From positions 7,746,666 through 7,810,665 of the forward strand of contig NZ_JACHNF010000001.1 in assembly GCF_014205295.1 (NCBI RefSeq): a DNA stretch of 64,000 nt, written 5' to 3'. Each line of letters begins with the position of its first letter. The first letter of the stretch is position 1. A program made the translations under genes and the position numbers. The DNA comes from Kribbella solani (GTDB taxonomy: Bacteria; Actinomycetota; Actinomycetes; Propionibacteriales; Kribbellaceae). Shown here piece after piece: positions 7,919 through 16,280 of this stretch. The notes under the pieces were generated by a model that was not told the origin of the DNA, ran no database searches, and saw nothing but the letters and a program-made list of their open reading frames with translations.

Positions 7919-9142
7919 ATGGATCAGGTCGAGGCGGTTTTCCGGGAGGAGCGGGGGCGGTTGCTGGCCGCGCTGGCCCGCCGGTTCGGTGACCTCGACC
8001 TGGCCGAGGAGGTCACGTCGGAGGCGATCGAGACCGCGCTGCTCCGCTGGCCGGTCGACGGCGTCCCGGCGAACCCGGGCGGCTGGCTGATGACCACGGC
8101 CCGCCGCCGCGCGGTCGACCGGCTCCGCCGGGACCAGGTGTACGCCGCGAAGCTGGCGATCCTCCAGATCGAAGCCGAGCGCCCGGCGCCGCAAGCGGCC
8201 GGTGACGAACTGCCGGACGAGCGGCTGCAACTGTTCTTCACCTGCGCGCACCCGGCCCTCGCGCCGGAGGACCGCGGCGCGCTGACGCTCCGCTGCCTGG
8301 CCGGGTTGACCACGCCGGAGGTGGCGCGGGCGTTCCTGGTCCCGACCGCGACGATGGCGAAGCGGATCGTCCGGGCGAAGAAGAAGATCCGGGAGGCGCG
8401 GATCCCGTTCCGCGTACCGGACGCGGCTGAACTACCGGAGCGGCTGCCGGGCGTATTGCAGGTGATCTACTCGGTCTTCACCGAGGGGTACGCGGCCAGC
8501 GCCGGACCGTACCTGCAGCGCCTGGACCTGGCCGAGGACGCGGTCCGGCTGGCCCGGATCCTGCACCGGTTGCTGCCCGCGGAGCGCGAGGTCACCGGGC
8601 TGCTCGCGCTGATGCTGCTGATCCACGCGCGCCGCGACGCGCGCAGCGGCCCGGACGGCGGCATCGTCCTGCTCGAGGATCAGGACCGTGGGCACTGGGA
8701 CGATGAGCTGATCGCCGAGGGCCGCGACCTGGTCGTCCGGGCGCTGACCGGCGGCGTGGCCGGACCGTACGCCGTCCAGGCCGCGATCAACGCCGTACAC
8801 GACGAGGCGGCCGACTTCGCCGGTACCGACTGGCCGCAGATCGTCGCGCTGTACGACGTCCTGCTCGAACTCGACCCGTCGCCGGTGGTCGCGCTGAACC
8901 GCGCCGCCGCGGTCGCGATGCGGGACGGCGCCGAGGCCGGCCTGGCGTTGCTGGACACCCTCGCCGACGACCCGCGGCTGCGCGACTACCACCCGTACGC
9001 GCTGGCCCGGGCCGATCTGCTGGAGCGGCTCGGACGCTTGCCGGAGGCAACCGAGGCGTACGAGCGCGCGCTCGCCCTGGCCGGGTCCGAACCGGAGCGC
9101 GCGCAGGCCCGTGACCGGCTGGCCCGGATGCGCGCATACTGA
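7919..9142 (+). CDS. RNA polymerase sigma factor, ECF42 type with C-terminal TPR-like extension
   Basis: 407 residues. Sigma-70 region 2 (about 5-80: DLAEEVTSEAIETALLRWP, then TARRRAVDRLRRD) and region 4 (about 115-170: LTLRCLAGLTTPEVARAF, then TMAKRIVRAKKKIR) are followed by a long alpha-helical extension. That extension has TPR-like pieces (ALNRAAAVAMRDGAEAGLALL, then YEREALALAGS-like helices), the hallmark of ECF42. No anti-sigma gene lies next to it; in this group activity is thought to be governed by the extension. It is co-transcribed with the DGPF protein, a likely member of its regulon. GGGGAG precedes the ATG. Confidence 0.94.
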   Translation: MDQVEAVFREERGRLLAALARRFGDLDLAEEVTSEAIETALLRWPVDGVPANPGGWLMTTARRRAVDRLRRDQVYAAKLAILQIEAERPAPQAAGDELPDERLQLFFTCAHPALAPEDRGALTLRCLAGLTTPEVARAFLVPTATMAKRIVRAKKKIREARIPFRVPDAAELPERLPGVLQVIYSVFTEGYAASAGPYLQRLDLAEDAVRLARILHRLLPAEREVTGLLALMLLIHARRDARSGPDGGIVLLEDQDRGHWDDELIAEGRDLVVRALTGGVAGPYAVQAAINAVHDEAADFAGTDWPQIVALYDVLLELDPSPVVALNRAAAVAMRDGAEAGLALLDTLADDPRLRDYHPYALARADLLERLGRLPEATEAYERALALAGSEPERAQARDRLARMRAY

Positions 9143-9147
9143 CCCGA

Positions 9148-9588
9148 ATGGAGACCGTTTACGAAGCAGCGGGCGGGTCCGCGGGTCTGCTCCGCTTGGC
9201 GGCAGCCTGGCACGAGCTGGTGATGGCCGACCCACTCGTCAGCCACGCGTTCCACGGCGGGGCAAAACCCGACCACACGGAGCGACTGGCCGCGTACTGG
9301 GGCGAGGCGCTGGGCGGACCACCCGAGTACACGACAACCTACGGCGACGAGGCGTCGGTCGAGCGATTGCACAGCGGGAACGGCGAGCACGACGAGATGA
9401 ACCGCCGCGCGATCGAGTGCTTCGACGAGGCCCTGACCAACAGCGGTCTGACCGAGCCGCGCCTCCAGCAGGTACTGCACGACTACTTCGCCTGGGCAAC
9501 CGTCGTCCCGATGTACCAGCACCGAGGCGACGACATCACCGACGGCGTACCGATGCCACGCTGGTCCTGGGACGGTCTACAGACCTGA
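9148..9588 (+). CDS. Group II truncated haemoglobin-like oxygen-binding protein
   Basis: 146 residues, typical of trHbO-type globins. Visible are the N-terminal GGSAGLLRLAAAWHE helix, an HTERLAAYWGEALGGP helix E/F region, the SGNGEHDEMNRRAIECF segment with the probable proximal His, and the C-terminal YFAWATVVPMY helix with aromatic distal residues. It binds haem and gaseous ligands (O2, NO). It starts 5 nt after the sigma gene, so it is probably read from the same transcript. Confidence 0.88.
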   Translation: METVYEAAGGSAGLLRLAAAWHELVMADPLVSHAFHGGAKPDHTERLAAYWGEALGGPPEYTTTYGDEASVERLHSGNGEHDEMNRRAIECFDEALTNSGLTEPRLQQVLHDYFAWATVVPMYQHRGDDITDGVPMPRWSWDGLQT

Positions 9589-9593
9589 CCGGC

Positions 9594-10301
9594 TCAGGAG
9601 GCGGCTGAGTCGTGGGGCGGGAGAGCGACTGACTTCGTGACGAGCTCCAGCGCCGGGTCGTGCGGTACGGACGGAGCGCCGTCGACGATGACGTGGGCCC
9701 GGGCACGGGTGTTCTGTTCGGCGAAGTGGTCGCGCTCCCAGCGCATCCAGTCGAGCCAGTGGTCGCGGAGGGCCTCGCCGTCGCGTTCGATGCCACGGTC
9801 GAGCCGGATCTCGTTCGTCGTCTCGACCCAGAGCCGCAGCGACTGCCAGTGCGCCGCGTCCCGGTCACACGCGGTGACGCCTTCCACGATCAGCAGCTCC
9901 ACCGTGTTCGGTACGACGTGCAGCTCCGCGTACGCGCCGGCGTACCAGTCGTAGCGCCGGTACCGTCCTTCGCGGCCGTCGGACAGGCGCTGCAGGACGT
10001 GATCGCGGAGCAGCGCGAATCCACGCTCGGCACCGGACCAGCCGTCGTACAGATCGTCCATGTGGATGAGGTAGGTGTTCAGGTCGCGAGCTTCGGCGCG
10101 AGCCTGCAGCAGCGCGGCGACGGTGGTCTTGCCGGAACCGGCAGGTCCGTCGACGCCGATCAGCCTGGTCCGGCCCAAGCGCGCTGGTCCGGTCTGGACG
10201 CTGTCCAGGAGCGAGTCGATGGTCAGGGAGGAGCCGTGGTCAGCGGCAGTGCTGGGTACCTTCCCCGCCCCACCGCCCCGGTCAGGATCAGTTGATTCCA
10301 T
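9594..10301 (-). CDS. P-loop nucleoside kinase, uridine kinase-like
   Basis: 235 residues. The Walker A motif GPAGSGKTT is at about residues 52-60, followed by the substrate-binding MDDLYDGWSG loop and a VELLIVEGV strand in the Walker B position. The lid region contains ERDGEALRDHWLDWMRWE. This matches uridine/phosphoribulokinase-like P-loop kinases of actinomycetes, but the natural substrate is not established. Its first 14 nt overlap the end of the upstream membrane-protein gene on the same strand, so the two are translationally coupled. It is convergent with the globin gene (5-nt gap). Confidence 0.85.
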   Translation of the reverse strand: MESTDPDRGGGAGKVPSTAADHGSSLTIDSLLDSVQTGPARLGRTRLIGVDGPAGSGKTTVAALLQARAEARDLNTYLIHMDDLYDGWSGAERGFALLRDHVLQRLSDGREGRYRRYDWYAGAYAELHVVPNTVELLIVEGVTACDRDAAHWQSLRLWVETTNEIRLDRGIERDGEALRDHWLDWMRWERDHFAEQNTRARAHVIVDGAPSVPHDPALELVTKSVALPPHDSAAS

Positions 10302-10803
10302 GGCGCTTCAGGATGTCCTCGATCTCGTCGAACTCCGACGAATCCTGCTGCTTCGCCTTCCCCTTTTGCGGCTTGGCAGCTTTGGCAGTCGCGGCCGAGG
10401 CGGGCGCGGGGCCCGTCGCGGTCAGCTCACCCGCCGGCGTGGCAGGTTTGTTCGGTGCCTTCTCCCGGGGCTTCCCGGCAGCCTTCGGCGCGTCGCCGCG
10501 CCGGCTCCGGGCCACCCCGGAGACGACGTACAGCACCACCGAGACGCCGAACAGCGCGACCCCGGCCCAGACGGTCGGCGAGAAGATCAGGTGCGTGACC
10601 CAGCTCACCGCGGAGCGAACCACGTCCCAGACCAGCTCCAGCAGCCCGGTCAGGTACAGCGAGACCGGCAGCAAGGACCAGGCCACGCCGCGGGTGCCGG
10701 CCGCCACCCCGCGCCGCCGCCAGGCGAACCACGAGCCGATCAGACCGAGCAGCGTAAGGCCTACGCAGAACGGCAGCAGCGTCAAATCGTTGAAGTTGGG
10801 CAC
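10288..10803 (-). CDS. Small polytopic membrane protein with charged C-terminal tail
   Basis: 171 residues: three to four hydrophobic helices (about residues 7-27, 40-60, 62-80 and 83-98), then an Ala/Pro/Lys-rich linker (100-150) and a short acidic ending SSEFDEIEDILKRHG that looks like an interaction helix. Family not recognised. The gene overlaps the kinase gene downstream and is divergent from the SseB-family gene (81-bp gap). Confidence 0.78.
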   Translation of the reverse strand: MPNFNDLTLLPFCVGLTLLGLIGSWFAWRRRGVAAGTRGVAWSLLPVSLYLTGLLELVWDVVRSAVSWVTHLIFSPTVWAGVALFGVSVVLYVVSGVARSRRGDAPKAAGKPREKAPNKPATPAGELTATGPAPASAATAKAAKPQKGKAKQQDSSEFDEIEDILKRHGIN

Positions 10804-10884
10804 ATACCCAGGCTCGCACAGTCAGCCGTGGAACCAAGAGGGGAAAGGCCCTGACCTACCCCTGAAACCGTCCCCGGCGACAAT

Positions 10885-11394
10885 ATGTCCGTGCAACCAC
10901 CTGAGCGGCGACTGGCTTTCACCGGGTTCGACAACGACGACGGCACGGCGGACCCCGCGCTGGCGGCGGCGCTGGCCGCGGGGGACGACGGGGCGGTACT
11001 GGCGGCGCTGACGCGCGCCCGGCTGCTCGTACCGGTGGTGGCCATGCTCGGCGAGGTGGAGTACGACGCGAACGGGCTGGCGCATGACAAGACGTCCGAC
11101 ATGGCTGTCGCGCTGCTGCAGGGCCAGGACGGTCGGAACGCGCTGCTGGCGTTCACCAGCACCGAGAGCCTGGCCCGGTGGAGCCCGGAGGCCCGCCCGA
11201 TGCCGGCGCAGGCCCAGCTGGTCGCGACCGCGGCGGTCCAGGAGGGCGCGGCCGCGATCGTGCTGGACGTCGCCGGCCCGGTCACCGGCGTGATCGAGAC
11301 CGACGACGTACGCCGCTTGGCCGCCGGCTTCCAGGTCGTGCACCTGGAAGACGGCGGCTACGCGTGGATCGAGTCAGCCCACGGGGGTGCTTAG
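10885..11394 (+). CDS. SseB-family protein
   Basis: 169 residues. The N-terminal SseB-type domain is seen in LARLLVPVVAMLGEVEYD-like strands and the DMAVALLQGQDGRNALLAFTSTESLARWSPEARPMP segment (about residues 55-115), a pattern common in actinobacterial SseB proteins. Despite the name there is no type III secretion context. The function of these cytosolic proteins in actinomycetes is unknown. No clear ribosome site is seen before the ATG. The 3' end overlaps the ABC permease gene head-on by 21 nt. Confidence 0.85.
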   Translation: MSVQPPERRLAFTGFDNDDGTADPALAAALAAGDDGAVLAALTRARLLVPVVAMLGEVEYDANGLAHDKTSDMAVALLQGQDGRNALLAFTSTESLARWSPEARPMPAQAQLVATAAVQEGAAAIVLDVAGPVTGVIETDDVRRLAAGFQVVHLEDGGYAWIESAHGGA

Positions 11395-13980
11395 GGCGTC
11401 CATCGGCTTGGCGCGCATGGCGATCCGGCCGGTGATCGCGGTGGTGGGCAGGACGAGCAGTAGTACGACAGCCACCCAGATCAGCAAGATCCAGATCGGG
11501 CCGGACGGGATCGGGAGCCCACGGGTCGCCAGCGCGATCGGAAGTACGGTGAACGCGGCGGTGATCAGCCCGGTGACCAGTCCGATCGCGGCGATCAGCA
11601 GCGCCTCCAGCCTGAGCATCCGGGACACCTCTCGCCGGGTCGATCCGGTCAGGCGCTGCAGCCCGAACTCGCGGCGCCGGTCCAGTACGGAGACCGCGAT
11701 GGTGTTGACGGAGGCGATTGCCGTGTACGCGACCGCGATCGCCGCGAGTAGGTAGCTGATCCACGCGTCGACACCGAGCCCGGTGTCCAGGCCATCGCCC
11801 AGTACGTCACGGCTGCCCATGGTCGTACCCGGCCACTTGGACAGGTCGGCCTTGAGCGCCGCCTTCTTGTTGCTGGTCTTCAGGACGAGCTGGCTCGGCA
11901 GGCCGGTGGTCGTGTGCGCGGCCAGTAGTTTCGCGGGCAGTAGCAGTGACTCGTACCCGGTCGGTCCCTCGACGAGGGCTACCACCTTGACCTTGACCAG
12001 GGCGTTGTCGCCGAGGCGTACGCCGAGATCCGAGCCGACGTCGACCTTCAGCTTCTTCGCCGCACCCGGCGGGAGCGCGATGGTTTCACCGGTCAGATCG
12101 TCCAGCGAACCCTTCGTCACCTTGCCCTTGGAGATCGGTCCGCTCAGGCCGAGCAGCGGCCACGCGTCGCTGGTGTGCGACTTGTCGTACGGTTCCTCGA
12201 TCCAGCCCTTGCTCTGGACCAGCTCCGACACCGCGGTCACGCCCGGCATCGAGCCGGCCGCTTCGGTCAGTGACGCGGGTACGCCGCCGGTGGTGGACGT
12301 GATGACCACGTCGCCGGACAGGTTGCCGGTGAACGCCTCGACGGCCGCCTTCTGCTGGGTGGTCTGCGAGTAGATGTTGCCGACGGCAATCGCGGTGGCG
12401 ATCGTGATCGGGATCAGGATCGCGCCGAACTGGACGGCGCGGACCCGCAGATTGATCACCGCGAGCGTACCGGCGGTGCCGCGCTTCTCGATCCAGCCGG
12501 TCACGCGGGGGATCAGCACCCGCTGGATCACCAGCGGCGCGAGGATCGCGACGGCGATCGATCCGGTCAGGCCGGCCGGTCCACCGATCGCCGCGGCGTT
12601 GGTCGGACCCATGAACGGGGTGGAGGAGGCGATCGCCACCGTAGCGCCGGCGAAGACCAGGCCGATGATGACGCGGACCCGGCTGAGGGCGACCGGCGGT
12701 ACGGCCGCTTCCGCCAGTGCCTGGATCGGGCGGATCCGGGCGGCTCGGCCGGCCGCGAATCCGACGGTCACCCGGAGTACGGCGAAGGTCAGGAGCGCGG
12801 CGCCGGCGAAGGGCAGGATGCCCTGGTCGAAACGCAGCTGGGCCGGCACGATGCCGCCGTCGGTGAGCATCCCGAAGATCCAGTTGCCGGCGAACCGGCC
12901 GCAGAGCAGCCCGAGGACCAGGCCGAGTACGCCGACCACCATGGTCTCGGCGACGACCATCTTGCCGACCTGGCTCGGGGTCGCGCCGCTGGCCCGGAGC
13001 AGCGCCAGCTCGCGGCGGCGCTGGCGGACCGACAGGCCGATCGTGGCGGAGACCACGAGCGCCATCACCACGGCCACCATCCCACCGAAGACGCCGGACA
13101 TGATGATCAGCGGGAGACCGGTCGCGATCCCGGTGAACTCGGCGGCGCCACGGTCGTCACCGGTGTACGCCTTGACCCCGGCGGGCAGGTCGAGGTGCTT
13201 CGCCAGGTCCTTCGTGGAGGTCCCGTCCGTCGGAAACACCCCGATCGCGTCCACACCTGCGGCACCGCTGGCATCACGGATGCCGTCGGGGCCTGACGGG
13301 CTGCCGGTGCCCAAGGGGCCGTTCACCCCGGCGGCGACGTCGGCGTCGGCAAAGAAGATGGCCGGGTTGTCGAGCTGGTGCTTGGCGACCGCGAGCCCGG
13401 CCAGTGTGTACTTGCGGGGCTCGCCGCTGACGGCGACGGTGACCTGATCACCCGGCTTCGCGGACCCGGCCAGCCGCTGGTCCAGCACGATCTGCCCGGA
13501 GCGTGGCGCGTGCCCGGCGGTCAGCTCGTACGGAGTGAGCACCGCCGACGCCCAACCGTGTCCGGCGAGCGCCGTACCATACGGTTTAGTATGGTCGCCG
13601 CCGCTGCCCGAGGGGGCGCCGGCGGGTGGGCTGCCGTTCGGGGAAGCAGCGAGTGCGGTGACGACGGCTGGGAAGGTGCGGTCGGGGATGGCGTGGGCGA
13701 CGCCGGGGGTGCCGGCGAGCTTGGTGGCCAGGGCCGCGTCGACTCGGTGGCGTTCCGGGAAGGCGGCGGCGCCGTTGCCGTTCGGTGGGTGGTAGGCCGG
13801 GTCGCCGGTGACGACGATCGGGGCCGCGGCCAGGCGTTGGGGTGGGGCGTTCAGGCGGAGGCCGGTTTCGAGCAGGCCGCCGGCGGCGCTGAGCAGCGCC
13901 CCGCCGAGCAGGACCGCGACGAAGATCGCGAGAAAGGCGGCGGTCCGGTACCGCAGCGTGGTGACGGCGAGGCGAAACAT
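11374..13980 (-). CDS. FtsX-family ABC transporter permease
   Basis: 868 residues. An N-terminal helix (about 15-38) precedes a large extracytoplasmic MacB-PCD-like domain. Then come two FtsX domains with the usual helix triplets (about 290-420 and 735-860), including SVRQRRRELALLRASGAT and VLDRRREFGLQRLTGST, and central helices between. It is the membrane half of an exporter of the MacB/LolE superfamily, fed by the ATPase gene 90 bp upstream on the same strand. Substrate unknown. A small AT-rich inverted repeat lies inside the coding region near 13,576-13,595. Confidence 0.94.
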   Translation of the reverse strand: MFRLAVTTLRYRTAAFLAIFVAVLLGGALLSAAGGLLETGLRLNAPPQRLAAAPIVVTGDPAYHPPNGNGAAAFPERHRVDAALATKLAGTPGVAHAIPDRTFPAVVTALAASPNGSPPAGAPSGSGGDHTKPYGTALAGHGWASAVLTPYELTAGHAPRSGQIVLDQRLAGSAKPGDQVTVAVSGEPRKYTLAGLAVAKHQLDNPAIFFADADVAAGVNGPLGTGSPSGPDGIRDASGAAGVDAIGVFPTDGTSTKDLAKHLDLPAGVKAYTGDDRGAAEFTGIATGLPLIIMSGVFGGMVAVVMALVVSATIGLSVRQRRRELALLRASGATPSQVGKMVVAETMVVGVLGLVLGLLCGRFAGNWIFGMLTDGGIVPAQLRFDQGILPFAGAALLTFAVLRVTVGFAAGRAARIRPIQALAEAAVPPVALSRVRVIIGLVFAGATVAIASSTPFMGPTNAAAIGGPAGLTGSIAVAILAPLVIQRVLIPRVTGWIEKRGTAGTLAVINLRVRAVQFGAILIPITIATAIAVGNIYSQTTQQKAAVEAFTGNLSGDVVITSTTGGVPASLTEAAGSMPGVTAVSELVQSKGWIEEPYDKSHTSDAWPLLGLSGPISKGKVTKGSLDDLTGETIALPPGAAKKLKVDVGSDLGVRLGDNALVKVKVVALVEGPTGYESLLLPAKLLAAHTTTGLPSQLVLKTSNKKAALKADLSKWPGTTMGSRDVLGDGLDTGLGVDAWISYLLAAIAVAYTAIASVNTIAVSVLDRRREFGLQRLTGSTRREVSRMLRLEALLIAAIGLVTGLITAAFTVLPIALATRGLPIPSGPIWILLIWVAVVLLLVLPTTAITGRIAMRAKPMDALSTPVG

Positions 13981-14070
13981 GAGTCGGAGCTCCTGTAGTG
14001 AGACGAGGTCGAGGGGGTCGCGTCGGCGGGCCGCGAGTGGTGCTGAGGAGGTGCCGCGGCCGGTGGGCGG

Positions 14071-14856
14071 TCAGTTGGGGGTGGGGGTGCGGCGAGTGGT
14101 GCTGAGGTGGGCCAGTTCGGCGGCGACGGTTTCCGGGCTGGGGCGGGTGGATTCGGAGACGATCTGGCCGTCGACCAGGAAGACGACGCGGTCGGCGTAC
14201 GACGCGGCTACCGGGTCGTGGGTGACCATCACGATGGTCTGCCCGAGTACGCGGGACTGGTCGCGCAGCAATGTCAGTACTTCGAGCGCGGTGGTCGTAT
14301 CGAGTGCACCGGTCGGCTCGTCCGCGAACGTGATCGCCGTACGCCCAGCCAGCGCCCGTGCGATCGCCACCCGCTGTTGCTGACCACCGGACAGTTCGCT
14401 CGGCCGGTGCTTCGTACGCTCACCCAGACCGACCCGCTGGATCACTTCACTCACCCAGGCGTTGTCCGGCTGCTTCCCGGCCAACGTCATCGGGAGTACC
14501 ACGTTCTGCCGAACCGTCAGTGCGGGCATCAGGTTGAACGACTGGAAGACGAACGCGACCTGCTCCCGGCGCAGCTCGGTCAATGCGGTCTCGTCCAGGC
14601 CCCGCAGCGACTGCCCAGCCAGCTGGACGTCACCGGCAGTCGGCGTGTCCAGTCCGGCCGCGCAGTGCAGCAGGGTGCTCTTGCCGGAGCCGGACGGTCC
14701 CATCACCGCGGTGAAGGAGCCGGCGTCGAAGCCGTACGTCACACCGGCCAGCGCGTCGACCGCTCCCGGCCCGGCGCCGTAGACCTTGCGTACGTCGGTC
14801 AGCCGCACCTGCGCGCTCACTGTGGTGTTCACCATGTTGTTCACTGAGTTGTTCAC
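14071..14856 (-). CDS. ABC transporter ATP-binding protein (MacB/LolD type)
   Basis: 261 residues. Walker A GPSGSGKST, Q-loop FVFQSFNL, signature LSGGQQQR, Walker B ITFADEPTGALD and the H-loop VTHD are all present, so it should be catalytically competent. I chose the GTG at 14,856 because it overlaps the stop of the upstream DUF1707 gene (GTGA). An in-frame ATG at 14,835 and other GTGs are possible since the first codons are a degenerate repeat (VNNS-VNNM-VNTT). It partners the FtsX permease downstream. Confidence 0.93.
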   Translation of the reverse strand: MNNSVNNMVNTTVSAQVRLTDVRKVYGAGPGAVDALAGVTYGFDAGSFTAVMGPSGSGKSTLLHCAAGLDTPTAGDVQLAGQSLRGLDETALTELRREQVAFVFQSFNLMPALTVRQNVVLPMTLAGKQPDNAWVSEVIQRVGLGERTKHRPSELSGGQQQRVAIARALAGRTAITFADEPTGALDTTTALEVLTLLRDQSRVLGQTIVMVTHDPVAASYADRVVFLVDGQIVSESTRPSPETVAAELAHLSTTRRTPTPN

Positions 14857-15278
14857 TGCGCCACCAGCACGTCGGACTTGCGGTGGTACGACTCGTTGGT
14901 CCACCACAGAATGGCGACGACCGCGCCGAGGCCGAGGTCCGACCAGAGCCACCACGGCCCGTCGAAGTGACCGAACAGAGCCAGTGCGATCCAGACCACG
15001 AACTGCACAACGCAGGCGACCAGCCACACGCCGGTGACCGCGCGCAGTGCCATCGTCAGGCCGCGCGGCGGCGCGGCGTTGGCGACGCCGGACAGGACGT
15101 TCCGCAGCTCGCCGCGGGTCCGGGCGGCGAACACCTGGTCCTGCCGGTCGCTGGCCTGTGCCGGGGTGAGGGCGGCCTGCCGGACGGCGCTGTGCAGCTT
15201 GTTCACCGCGGCGCGGCGGTCGGCGTCGGTCAACCGGACCTGGTCGGGGACCAGCAGGGGGTCGAGGATCGTGCTCAT
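14853..15278 (-). CDS. DUF1707 domain membrane protein
   Basis: 141 residues. The N-terminal DUF1707 domain (about 12-60: VRLTDADRRAAVNKLHSAV, then ELRNVLSGV) is a short helical domain very common in actinomycetes. Two transmembrane helices follow (about 80-100 and 108-125). GAAAGGAC precedes the ATG at good spacing. It is the first gene of a three-gene operon with the ABC ATPase (4-nt overlap) and FtsX permease, so it may help assemble or regulate the exporter; that role is inference. Confidence 0.9.
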   Translation of the reverse strand: MSTILDPLLVPDQVRLTDADRRAAVNKLHSAVRQAALTPAQASDRQDQVFAARTRGELRNVLSGVANAAPPRGLTMALRAVTGVWLVACVVQFVVWIALALFGHFDGPWWLWSDLGLGAVVAILWWTNESYHRKSDVLVAQ

Positions 15279-15371
15279 CGGACTGTCCTTTCGGAGGGGT
15301 TCATCAGGTGCTGACGAGAAAAAGCGTAGGGGCTGAACAGTTTCCCCTGCGCGGTACTCAGGACCCGTTTC

Positions 15372-15410
15372 GGGGTGGTGCTAACACCCCTCTTGGCGGC
15401 GGATCGCCGC
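15372..15410 (+). promoter_or_regulatory. Two inverted repeats between the ABC operon and divergent tetR
   Basis: GGGGTG-7 nt-CACCCC at 15,372-15,390 and GCGGCG-GAT-CGCCGC at 15,396-15,410 are perfect dyads in the 175-bp divergent region. Either could be the operator of the adjacent TetR protein controlling itself and the DUF1707-ABC operon. GC-rich dyads arise easily in this genome, so support is modest. Confidence 0.35.
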
Positions 15411-15453
15411 TGACCGCTCGGCCGGACGCCCGGCGTACGTCAGGATGGGTGCC

Positions 15454-16170
15454 ATGACCGAGGACCGTGGGGAGCTGCCGCCGGGGCTGGCGCTGTCCTG
15501 GGGCGTGCTGCCGGTGCAGCGGCGGGGGCCGAAACCGGCGTTCAGCATCGAGCAGATTGTGGCCACCGGCATCGAGTTCGGCGACCGGTACGGGTTCGAG
15601 GCGATCTCGTTGCAGCGGATCGCGGCGCACCTCGGCGTCACCACGAACGCGATGTACCGCTACGTACGCTCCAAGGAAGAGCTGATCGTGCTGGTGCACG
15701 ACAAGGCGATCGGCCTGCCACCCGAGCTGCCGGCGGGCTGGCGGGCGGCGGCGACGGCCTGGATGAAGGCGCAGGTCGACCGGTACGCGGAGCGGCCGTG
15801 GTTGCTCGACGTACCGATCCGCGGCGCGCCGATCACGCCGAACCTGCTGCGCTGGATCGAGGTGATGCTCACCGCGCTGGCCGGCACCGGGCTCAGTCAG
15901 CACGACAACCTCGGCTGCCTGGTACTGATGGACGGTTTCGCGCGCAACTACGCGAGCCTGGCCCGCCAGCTGGGCGCGAGCGACAGCACCCCGGTGCAGG
16001 CGGAGGCGGTCGGCCAGTTCCTGCTGCCGCGGCTGATCGAGGGCGGCTACCCGACGCTCACCTCGCTGTACCTGAACCAGGAGTACGAGGACGAGCTGGA
16101 CGACGACCTGGAGTTCGGCCTGGCCCGGATCCTGGACGGCATCGAGGTGCTGATCGGCAAGTTGCCCTGA
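15454..16170 (+). CDS. TetR/AcrR-family transcriptional regulator
   Basis: 238 residues. The N-terminal HTH (about residues 30-75) reads FSIEQIVATGIEFGDRYGFEAISLQRIAAHLGVTTNAMYRYV in consecutive blocks, and the C-terminal ligand domain is of the TetR_C type, Leu-rich and acidic at the end. The ATG at 15,454 is preferred over one at 15,445 because AGGATGGG then lies at proper Shine-Dalgarno distance. It is divergent from the DUF1707-ABC operon, which is its most likely target; the inducing ligand is unknown. Confidence 0.92.
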   Translation: MTEDRGELPPGLALSWGVLPVQRRGPKPAFSIEQIVATGIEFGDRYGFEAISLQRIAAHLGVTTNAMYRYVRSKEELIVLVHDKAIGLPPELPAGWRAAATAWMKAQVDRYAERPWLLDVPIRGAPITPNLLRWIEVMLTALAGTGLSQHDNLGCLVLMDGFARNYASLARQLGASDSTPVQAEAVGQFLLPRLIEGGYPTLTSLYLNQEYEDELDDDLEFGLARILDGIEVLIGKLP

Positions 16171-16280
16171 GCACCATCAGGTGTACCGGTTACCTGAATC
16201 GGCAACCTCATCGGTAACGCGGAGGAAACGCCGCGGGGAGTTGTATCGCAGTGGTCACAGATCACGTGAGGAGAACTCCC

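Noticed and set aside
10885..11394. Type III secretion component, because of the SseB name
   Set aside because: No other secretion genes are present and the organism is a high-GC Gram-positive; SseB-domain proteins are widespread in actinomycetes without such systems.
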